64,000 nt of DNA, from positions 62,001-126,000 of the forward strand of contig CALCJF010000008.1 in assembly GCA_937967375.1 (NCBI GenBank). The letters are read 5' to 3'. The stretch is from an uncultured Leucobacter sp. (GTDB lineage: Bacteria > Actinomycetota > Actinomycetes > Actinomycetales > Microbacteriaceae). The position numbers and the translations under genes were made by a program. A model generated the notes under the pieces. It did no database searches, was not told where the DNA came from, and saw nothing but the letters and a program-made list of their open reading frames with translations. Positions 57,852 to 64,000 of the stretch are shown here, piece after piece (the first letter of the stretch is position 1; each line of letters starts with the position of its first letter).

Positions 57852-59087
57852 ATGAGTACCGTTTCACACGCCGTATCGGCGACCATCACCGATGGGATGC
57901 GGCGCGCCCGCGTCGCCCTCTTCATCGTCTTTTTCGCGCAGGGGCTCGGCTTCGGCTCGCTCTTCGCGCGCCTACCGACGATCAAGGCTCGGTTCGACTT
58001 CAGCGACTCGACGCTCGCGATCATGACACTCGCGCTGCCACTCATGGCGGGAGCCGCGACTCTCATTACCGGCAGCATCGTGCAGCGCATGCACAGCGAC
58101 AAGGTGCTGCGGATGGCGATCATTGCGAACTTTGCGGCGCTGCTCGTCATCGGCTTCGCCAACACGCTGCCGCTCTTGATCCTCGCGTGGATCGTGATGG
58201 GCGTCGCATTCGGCATGGTCGACGCGACCATGAACATGAAGGCAGTGTCGCTGCAAGAGAAATACAAGCGCAGCATCGTCGTCGCGTTCTATGCCGTCTA
58301 TAGTGTGGCCGGCATTGTCGCCTCCGCGGCAGCGGCGGCGACCGCTGCCGCCGGCTGGCCGCTCTGGATCTTCTTCGGCATCGAATTCGTCGTGCTCGTG
58401 CCTGCACTACTGCTGACAGGCCCCTCACTCGTGCACGCCCGAGTCGGCGCCGCGCAGCAGCAGAAGCCCGAAAAGGGCGCCCTCAAGGTGAAGGTGCCGT
58501 GGGTGCCCGTGCTCGGCATCGGCCTCGTGCTCACCTCGGCTTACTTCATCGAGTCGTCGGCGTCGAGCTGGGGATCGGTGTACGTGCACGACACACTCGC
58601 CGCCCCCGAAAGCGTCGCGGCGCTTGCCTACGGCGGCTACAGCGCAGCAATGCTGATCGGCCGATTGAGTGCCGACCGGCTGATTCGCAGTTTCGGCGCG
58701 AAGCGCGTGATTCAGGTGTGCGCGCTTGTCGCCCTCGTCGGCATGCTCGCCGTGGTGTTCGCCCCGGTCGCATGGGTGGCGCTCGTGGGCTTCGCGCTCG
58801 CCGGCGGTGGCCTGTGCGTCATCGCGCCGCTCGCCTTCGCGGCGGCCGGCACGCTCGATCAGAGCGGCGTCGCCGTCGCTCGTGCGAACACCTTCACCTA
58901 TGTCGGATTCTTGCTCGGCGCTGCGCTGATCGGGCCAATCGCTGATCTCAGCTCGATGCGCATCGCCTACGTGATCTCGGTCGCGCTGGCTCTCGTGATC
59001 GTAATGATGGCGGGTAGCCTGTCGAAGCGTCTCGAGCAGTCGAACGCAGAGCAGGTAGCTCCCGAGCAGGCGGCCACCGCAAACTAA
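57852..59087 (+). CDS. MFS transporter of the MaoC/ligase operon
   Basis: 411 aa, 12 membrane helices. First helix VALFIVFFAQGLGFGSLFARLPTIKARFDFSDSTL resembles the YfkF/fucose-permease-like MFS branch. I start at ATG 57852 because GGAGAA lies 8 nt upstream. Upstream in-frame GTG 57807 would overlap the ligase stop (GTGA) and add 15 residues. It probably imports the acid activated by the ligase, or exports an end product. Its stop overlaps the stop of the convergent alarmone synthetase (CTAA, 59084-59087). Confidence 0.9.
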   Translation: MSTVSHAVSATITDGMRRARVALFIVFFAQGLGFGSLFARLPTIKARFDFSDSTLAIMTLALPLMAGAATLITGSIVQRMHSDKVLRMAIIANFAALLVIGFANTLPLLILAWIVMGVAFGMVDATMNMKAVSLQEKYKRSIVVAFYAVYSVAGIVASAAAAATAAAGWPLWIFFGIEFVVLVPALLLTGPSLVHARVGAAQQQKPEKGALKVKVPWVPVLGIGLVLTSAYFIESSASSWGSVYVHDTLAAPESVAALAYGGYSAAMLIGRLSADRLIRSFGAKRVIQVCALVALVGMLAVVFAPVAWVALVGFALAGGGLCVIAPLAFAAAGTLDQSGVAVARANTFTYVGFLLGAALIGPIADLSSMRIAYVISVALALVIVMMAGSLSKRLEQSNAEQVAPEQAATAN

Positions 59088-59998
59088 GCGATGCGGCGAA
59101 CGACCGGGTTCCGATCCTTTTCTTCAGAGAGTGGGATCGGCTCGGTCGCTAGCGGGCTTGCCGCGTGCTTGCCCTGCTGTTGCGCATCAGTGCCTGCGGG
59201 CGTGTGCGCGTCGGTCGCCGCGTGCTGGCCTGTTCGCTCTGGGACCGCCACCACAGCTCTGCCGGAGTTCTGCCCACCGCGGATCGCGATGTGCAGCCCT
59301 TCCATGGTTGCGTCGAGCTGACCCGCCTGCTCTGCGGCGTCGCTGAGACCCTGCAGCAGGTGGGCCGGCACCTCGGTGTCGTATTTGTAGTAGATCTTGT
59401 GTTCGAGGCTCGCCCAGAAGTCCATCGCTATCGTGCGAATCTGCACCTCGACAATGGTCTGCACAGGCCCGCTCGACAGAAAGACAGGCACCTCGAGCAG
59501 CAAATGCAGGCTGCGGTACCCGTTCGGTTTAGGGTGCTCGATGTAGTCCTTGACCTGATAGATCGTGACGTCGTTGTGCGCAGTCAGCAGCTCGAAAACC
59601 CGGTAGACGTCAGAGATGAAGGCGCAGACGACGCGCACCCCCGCGATGTCGGTGATGGTCTCGCGTACCTGGTCAGTCTGCAGCGGCACCCCTCGACGGC
59701 GCATCTTCTCGATAATGCTGTCTGGGTCTTTCAGGCGCGACGACACGTGCTCGATCGGGTTGTATTCGCCGGTCTGCGAGAACTCTTCTTGCAGAATGTT
59801 GAGCTTCGTCATCACCTCATCAATGGCGAACTTATACGGCATCAGAAAGCGCGTGAGGCCCTCTCGCACCTCTCGCAGCCCCTCGTTCATCTCGAGGTCG
59901 ATCTGCGAGAGATCTATCGGCCCGGTCAGCGGTCGCAGCAGCGGTGCGGCACCCTCGTTCGTCGTCGAACGGGCACCCTGTGTCTCGATCTCGGTCAC
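59084..59998 (-). CDS. Small alarmone synthetase (RelQ/YjbM-like GTP pyrophosphokinase)
   Basis: 304 aa, synthetase-only RelA/SpoT homologue making (p)ppGpp. Core (about 45-220): EHVSSRLKDPDSIIEKMRRRG, DIAGVRVVCAFISDVYRV, DYIEHPKPNGYRSLHLLLEVP, TIVEVQIRTIAMDFWASLEHKIYYKY. There is no HD hydrolase domain and no TGS/ACT regulatory domain. A C-terminal low-complexity tail of about 60 residues, rich in Ala/Gln/Thr, is added. TAGCGT (minus strand 60005-60010) ends 6 nt before GTG 59998, so it is leaderless. Confidence 0.93.
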   Translation of the reverse strand: MTEIETQGARSTTNEGAAPLLRPLTGPIDLSQIDLEMNEGLREVREGLTRFLMPYKFAIDEVMTKLNILQEEFSQTGEYNPIEHVSSRLKDPDSIIEKMRRRGVPLQTDQVRETITDIAGVRVVCAFISDVYRVFELLTAHNDVTIYQVKDYIEHPKPNGYRSLHLLLEVPVFLSSGPVQTIVEVQIRTIAMDFWASLEHKIYYKYDTEVPAHLLQGLSDAAEQAGQLDATMEGLHIAIRGGQNSGRAVVAVPERTGQHAATDAHTPAGTDAQQQGKHAASPLATEPIPLSEEKDRNPVVRRIA

Positions 59999-60090
59999 GC
60001 TTCGACGCTACCCGATACCGGTGACAGTCACATGAGAATCTCATTTTCTTACGCGCGCGGCGAACGGCACCTCGCGACTACGATGCAGCT

Positions 60091-61569
60091 ATGCAGAGAA
60101 GCGAGGATCAGCGCCCGCCAGTGGCGCAGACGCCCTCTGGTGCGGTGCGCGGCATCTGGCGCGACGGCACCGCAGTCTTTCGCGGCATCCCCTACGCCGA
60201 ACCGCCTATCGGCCCGCTGCGCTTCGCCGCCCCGGTGCCGAGAACGCCGTGGCAGTGCATGCGCGACGCGAGCGCATTCGGCCCGACACCGCAACGCGGC
60301 GAGACTGGAATCACTCTGATCCCCGAGCACACCGTGCCGGGCGATGACACCCTCAGCGTGAACGTCTGGACCCCGACGCTCGACACCTCAGCGAAACTGC
60401 CAGTGTTGGTTTGGATTCACGGCGGCGGCTTCGTTTCTGGCTCGCCCGCAAGCCCCTGGTACGACGGACGAGCATTCGCGCGCGATGGCGTGGTGCTGGT
60501 GACCATCTCATATCGGCTCGGCTTCACCGGCTTCGGCTGGATCGACGATGCCGCCCCGAACCGGGGCGTGCTCGATTGGATCTGTGCCCTGCGCTGGGTG
60601 CGCAGCCATATCGCCGCATTCGGCGGCGATCCGCACAAGGTGACGATCGCCGGCCAGTCGGCAGGGGGCGGAGCAGTGCTCACACTGCTCGGCACCCCCG
60701 GTGCGGCTGGGCTCTTTCGCGCCGCCTACGCGATGTCGGCAGCGGTCGCCGACCCGTCTCTCGAGTCGGCAAGAGCTCGCTCGCGCCGCCTCGCCCGGCT
60801 CGCCGACGTGCCCGAAAGCGCCGAGGGGTTCGGGCGCCTGACAGAAGCCAGAATTCTCGAGCTCCAACCGAGGATCTCCCGCCCAGAGGGCCCGCATCTG
60901 TTGCACGACATTCATGAGCTGCTGCGCGATGGTCTCATGATCGGCCCCGTTGCCGACGGCCGTATCGTGCCAGGCGGCACGCTCGACTCGCTTTCCCAAG
61001 GCGTGAACGCCGGGGTGCCTCTCGTGCTCGGCACGACCGACGGCGAGCTTGACGGACTCTTCGCCCCACGCGGCATCCTCGATCACGCCCCGAGAAGAAT
61101 GCTTCTTCGCGCGCTCGGGGCGACCGCCGAGGCGGCTGCAGCCTGGCTCGCGACGCCCCTCGCACTCGACACCGAGAACACTTTCAAATTGCTTGGGCAT
61201 TACGCCACCGACACAGTGTTTCACAGCTGGGTGCCGCGTGCGGTGTCGGCGCGCACTTCAGCAGGCGCGGGGCCAACCTGGAGTTACCGCTTTCGCTGGC
61301 ATGCCGACGCCCCACCCCAGGCAGGGCACTGCATCGACATTCCGTTCGCATTCGACCGCCTCGACGCACCTGGAGTCGAGCCAGTTGCCGGGTCGCGGCC
61401 ACCGCAGAAGCTCGCGAACGCGGTGCACGGTGCACTGGTCGACTTCGTCAAGAACCTCGATCCAGGCTGGCCGGTAGACATCAATGGCACAGGCCCCAGT
61501 CGCATCTTCGATCTGCCGGAACCAACACCGAATGACGCCTACGCCTCGGCTCGGGCATTGCTCGGCTGA
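60091..61569 (+). CDS. Type B carboxylesterase/lipase
   Basis: 492 aa alpha/beta-hydrolase of the COesterase family: VFRGIPYAEPPIGPLRF, oxyanion loop VLVWIHGGGFVSGS, nucleophile elbow IAGQSAGGGAVL (Ser 190), acid in GTTDGELDGLF, and the catalytic His in AGHCIDIPFAF. No signal peptide, so it acts in the cytoplasm. TACGAT at 60079-60084 ends 6 nt before the ATG. Substrate unknown; related enzymes hydrolyse aryl esters or carbamates. Confidence 0.93.
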   Translation: MQRSEDQRPPVAQTPSGAVRGIWRDGTAVFRGIPYAEPPIGPLRFAAPVPRTPWQCMRDASAFGPTPQRGETGITLIPEHTVPGDDTLSVNVWTPTLDTSAKLPVLVWIHGGGFVSGSPASPWYDGRAFARDGVVLVTISYRLGFTGFGWIDDAAPNRGVLDWICALRWVRSHIAAFGGDPHKVTIAGQSAGGGAVLTLLGTPGAAGLFRAAYAMSAAVADPSLESARARSRRLARLADVPESAEGFGRLTEARILELQPRISRPEGPHLLHDIHELLRDGLMIGPVADGRIVPGGTLDSLSQGVNAGVPLVLGTTDGELDGLFAPRGILDHAPRRMLLRALGATAEAAAAWLATPLALDTENTFKLLGHYATDTVFHSWVPRAVSARTSAGAGPTWSYRFRWHADAPPQAGHCIDIPFAFDRLDAPGVEPVAGSRPPQKLANAVHGALVDFVKNLDPGWPVDINGTGPSRIFDLPEPTPNDAYASARALLG

Positions 61570-61572
61570 CCG

Positions 61573-61578
61573 TAGAAT
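61573..61578 (+). promoter_or_regulatory. Leaderless -10 element of xseA
   Basis: TAGAAT ends exactly 6 nt before ATG 61585, with no Shine-Dalgarno sequence between. It lies 3 bp after the esterase stop, so xseA can be transcribed independently. Confidence 0.6.
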
Positions 61579-61584
61579 CGCTTC

Positions 61585-62835
61585 ATGAGCCCCTCAGCCG
61601 CATCTGCTTCGAACGGTTCGCCCGCGACTCGCGAAACGCCCTGGCCGGTTGGCCTCATGAGCCAAAAGATCAAGGAGTGGATCGACCGTCTCGGCCAGGT
61701 TTGGGTTGAGGGCGAGATCACGCAGTGGCAGCTGCGCGGCGGCCACGTCTACGGCAAGCTCAAAGACCTCGACCAAGACGCGACGGTGAGTTTCACGGTC
61801 TGGCGCTCGGTCGCACAGAAACTCACCGCAGACTTCTCCCAGGGCGACCGCGTGATCGCGCTCGTGAAACCAGATTTCTGGGTGAAGGGCGGCTCGCTCT
61901 CGGTGCAGGTTTTCGACCTCTCGCACGTCGGCCTCGGCGAGCTGCTGCAGAGGCTCGAGCAGCTTCGCCAGCAGTTGGCGGCAGAGGGGCTCTTCGACAC
62001 GGCCCGCAAGCGCCCGCTGCCGTTTCTGCCGCAAAAGATCGGCCTCGTCACGGGGCGCGACAGCGACGCAGAGAAAGATGTGATTCGCAATGCCACCCTG
62101 CGCTGGCCAGGCGTGCAATTCCGTGTGCATTACGCGGCGGTGCAGGGTGAGCGAGCAGCCTCCGAAGTCGCGGCCGGCATTGTCGCGCTCGACGAGGATC
62201 CCGAGATCGACGTGATCATCGTTGCACGAGGGGGCGGCGACTTTCAGCACCTGCTCCCGTTCAGCGATGAGCGCGTGCTCCGAACCGCGGCGGCCGCGAC
62301 CACTCCCCTGGTCAGTGCGATCGGGCACGAGGCCGACCGGCCACTGCTCGATGAGGTGGCAGACCTTCGTGCGAGCACACCGACCGATGCCGCAAAGCGG
62401 GTCGTGCCCGACGTCGGCGAGCAGCTCGCCGGCATCGATCAGGCGCGCAGTCGCATGAGCGCCCGGCTTGGGCAGCTCCTCTCGCACGAGACCGATCGCA
62501 TTGCGCAGTTGCGTGCCCGCCCGGTGCTCGCCCGCCCAGATCGCCTCGTCGACGAGCGCGCAGAAGAGCTCGTGCGCTGGATCGCCCGCGGCGCAGAGCT
62601 CGCGGATCGCGCTGTCGAGGATCGCGCGGTCATGCTTGAACACACCCGCGCTCGCCTCGGCGCGCTCTCTCCGAAGGCCACCCTTGAGCGGGGCTACGCC
62701 ATCGCCCAACTCATCGCGCCCGACGGGGGTGCTGCAGACGTGCTGCGCGATCCTCGCGACGCACCCGAGGGGCAGTCTCTGCGCATCTCGCTCGCCGGGG
62801 GGCGTCTCGGTGCGGTATCTTCCGGCGCCATCTGA
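61585..62835 (+). CDS. xseA: Exodeoxyribonuclease VII large subunit
   Basis: 416 aa. N-terminal OB-fold (about 20-115: VWVEGEITQWQLRGGHVYGKLKD), catalytic domain with PQKIGLVTGRDSDAEKDVI, IIVARGGGDFQHLLPFSDE and VSAIGHEADRPLLDEVADLRASTPTDAA, then a coiled-coil region and a C-terminal segment SPKATLERGYAI. It degrades single-stranded DNA with XseB; no xseB follows in the window, where it is often the next gene. The 5' gene is preceded by a leaderless -10 hexamer. Confidence 0.96.
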   Translation: MSPSAASASNGSPATRETPWPVGLMSQKIKEWIDRLGQVWVEGEITQWQLRGGHVYGKLKDLDQDATVSFTVWRSVAQKLTADFSQGDRVIALVKPDFWVKGGSLSVQVFDLSHVGLGELLQRLEQLRQQLAAEGLFDTARKRPLPFLPQKIGLVTGRDSDAEKDVIRNATLRWPGVQFRVHYAAVQGERAASEVAAGIVALDEDPEIDVIIVARGGGDFQHLLPFSDERVLRTAAAATTPLVSAIGHEADRPLLDEVADLRASTPTDAAKRVVPDVGEQLAGIDQARSRMSARLGQLLSHETDRIAQLRARPVLARPDRLVDERAEELVRWIARGAELADRAVEDRAVMLEHTRARLGALSPKATLERGYAIAQLIAPDGGAADVLRDPRDAPEGQSLRISLAGGRLGAVSSGAI

Positions 62836-62857
62836 TTCGGGAGAGCGTCGGATACAT

Positions 62858-62899
62858 GCAAAACGGTGGCCCGAGGAGTGATCCTCAGGGCCACCGTTT
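62858..62899 (-). terminator. Terminator between xseA and the DUF11 gene (likely bidirectional)
   Basis: AAACGGTGGCCC (62861-62872) pairs with 62888-62899; an inner GAGGA/TCCTC pairing (62873-62877, 62882-62886) leaves a 4-nt loop, so the stem approaches 17 bp with one bulge. TTTT follows on the minus strand. It serves the convergent xseA and DUF11 genes. Confidence 0.85.
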
Positions 62900-62913
62900 C
62901 TTGGCAGTCGGGG

Positions 62914-64000
62914 TTACTTCGCTGCGGCCGCGCGGCGGCGAGCAATCACGAAGCCGGTTCCACCGAGCACGAGCAGCGCAAGCGCCGCACCTGCAAGGGC
63001 GAACTGGCCCTGACCACCGGTGTTCACGAGCGGCACGATCGTGACAATCGCGGCGCTGGACTTCTCGCTTACCACGGGGTTGCCAAGCGGGGTCTTGCCA
63101 GCGGCGGTCGCCGTGTTGGTGAGATCCTTGCCCGTCAAGTCTGCAGCGACAACAGTGTAGACACTGGTGCAGGTCATCGATGCTGCAGGCTGCAGGGTGT
63201 CGGTCGGGCAACTCGGTGCGGGGAGCACGCCCTTGCCGCTGAACTCGCCGTCAGTGACCACGATCTCCTTCAGCGTAATGTTGCCGGTGTTCTTGACCAC
63301 GAAGGAGTAGGTCACCTTCTGGCCTACCGTTGTAGCGCGCTGCGTGTCGGCAGACTTCACGAGACTGAGCGACGGCGCGGCCGGATCGACCACAGCATCT
63401 GCATCGTGTTCTCCATTGCGGTCAGCGACCGTGACTGTGTTCGTAACAGGCTCGTCGCCCTCGACCACCACGTCATAGACGACAGTGACGCTCTGACCCA
63501 CCGCAAGGCCGCGTTCGGCGGTCACCTCGGGTGCGGTTTCGTTGCCCTCGTCGTCAGTCTCGGCGGGAGTCACGACAACGGTATCGAAGAGCTCGATCTC
63601 GCCCGAACCCGGGATCTCATCGCCGGCAGCGGGAACCGAGGTGTCGAGACCCTCCACCGACACAATGGTGCCGCCAGCAGCGAGGTCGTCGATTAGGGTG
63701 ACGGTGTCACCGATGACCATGGGGTCTGCGCCGTCGTTGGTGACGGTCACGCTGTAGCGAACGATGCCGCCGTCTTCGTAGACGGGCTCGCCGACAACGT
63801 TCTTGACGATCGAGAGGCTGTAGTCGCACATGACCCACTCGAACTCCGCGCCAGCGGGTTCTGCGGCACCGGCATGCCCCTCATCGTCCACCAGACGGTT
63901 GTTTTCGATCTCGACGTTGCTCATGATGTCTGAGGCGAAGATCTGGCTCGAGCCGCCGCCGCCGCCCGAACCGGTCACGAAGCTGCTCAGGGTGCTGGCG
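62914..64000 (-). CDS. DUF11-repeat surface protein with C-terminal sorting-like signal, 5' end cut by window edge
   Basis: The frame is open from the right edge for 361 codons to the stop at 62914; the real start lies outside. It contains DUF11/isopeptide-like beta domains: one with YSLSIVKNVVGEPVYEDGGIVRYSVTVTNDG, and one with LSLVKSADTQRATTVGQKVTYSFVVKNTG. The C-terminus has LVNTGG, a membrane helix (ALAGAALALLVLGGTGFVI) and ARRRAAAAK, the layout of a sortase sorting signal with Val instead of the Pro or Ala at the second position. An upstream poly-Gly stretch (GSGGGGGSS) precedes the first domain. It is likely a wall-linked adhesin or matrix protein. Confidence 0.88.
   Translation of the reverse strand, partial: ASTLSSFVTGSGGGGGSSQIFASDIMSNVEIENNRLVDDEGHAGAAEPAGAEFEWVMCDYSLSIVKNVVGEPVYEDGGIVRYSVTVTNDGADPMVIGDTVTLIDDLAAGGTIVSVEGLDTSVPAAGDEIPGSGEIELFDTVVVTPAETDDEGNETAPEVTAERGLAVGQSVTVVYDVVVEGDEPVTNTVTVADRNGEHDADAVVDPAAPSLSLVKSADTQRATTVGQKVTYSFVVKNTGNITLKEIVVTDGEFSGKGVLPAPSCPTDTLQPAASMTCTSVYTVVAADLTGKDLTNTATAAGKTPLGNPVVSEKSSAAIVTIVPLVNTGGQGQFALAGAALALLVLGGTGFVIARRRAAAAK

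Overview
The window is a stretch of a high-GC actinobacterial chromosome, most likely Microbacteriaceae and close to Leucobacter. The evidence is strong G/C bias at third codon positions, many GTG starts, many 4-bp ATGA/GTGA stop-start overlaps, actinobacterial families (DUF4192, DUF4259, a 357-aa YchF, an NrtR-nadABC-nifS operon, a DUF11 surface protein ending in a sorting-like signal), and a very regular leaderless promoter signature (TAnnnT ending 6-8 nt before the start codon). Genus placement is an inference. I see no rRNA, tRNA, CRISPR array, insertion sequence or prophage. It reads as ordinary chromosome, with one clearly broken gene and several small, poorly characterised modules.

Layout. 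1-3240: a minus-strand glutamine-synthetase-like / gamma-glutamyl hydrolase / aldehyde dehydrogenase operon (polyamine or amine catabolism; the dehydrogenase runs off the left edge). 3416-6048: FKBP lipoprotein, acyltransferase, RsmI. 6115-10392: membrane-anchored DsbA-like protein overlapped by an MFS gene with an apparent CTG start, then sufS-sufU. 10492-11856: DUF4192. 11853-17776: the coupled operon nrtR-nadA-nadB-nadC-nifS, with a palindromic operator over its promoter. 17815-18646: two CrcB fluoride channel subunits. 18882-20483: a large membrane protein of LxxG heptad repeats, followed by a strong terminator and a 470-bp non-coding stretch that holds a 25-bp inverted repeat.

20952-32040: two tandem, paralogous peptide-type ABC transporter operons. 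Each has a lipoprotein binding protein, two permeases and a fused double ATPase, and each carries a hairpin between the binding-protein gene and the first permease. 32260-46933: mostly single genes (CPBP protease, Pro/Ala-rich membrane protein, SRPBCC, DUF1345, DUF4287, GNAT, PhnA/YjdM, hydrolase, META lipoprotein, APH-like kinase, VOC, DUF4259, an acetyltransferase remnant, YchF, DEDDh exonuclease). This part ends in a notable block: two full-length paralogous lipoproteins flanking a nitrilase-type amidohydrolase.

46967-51432: class II FBPase (glpX) and class II FBP aldolase (gluconeogenesis/glycolysis) bracket a CPBP protease / membrane protein / small XRE regulator module. 51535-54518: a GPH-type symporter coupled to an S1P-lyase-like PLP enzyme of unknown substrate. 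55005-59087: TetR divergent from a MaoC-like / acyl-CoA ligase / MFS operon, with a near-consensus promoter and a candidate operator. 59084-64000: small alarmone synthetase, type B carboxylesterase, xseA, and a DUF11 surface protein running off the right edge.

The best leads for something undescribed are the lipoprotein-nitrilase-lipoprotein trio, the symporter/PLP-lyase pair, the TetR-MaoC locus whose MaoC-like protein lacks the usual catalytic His, and the intergenic inverted repeat at 20721-20783.
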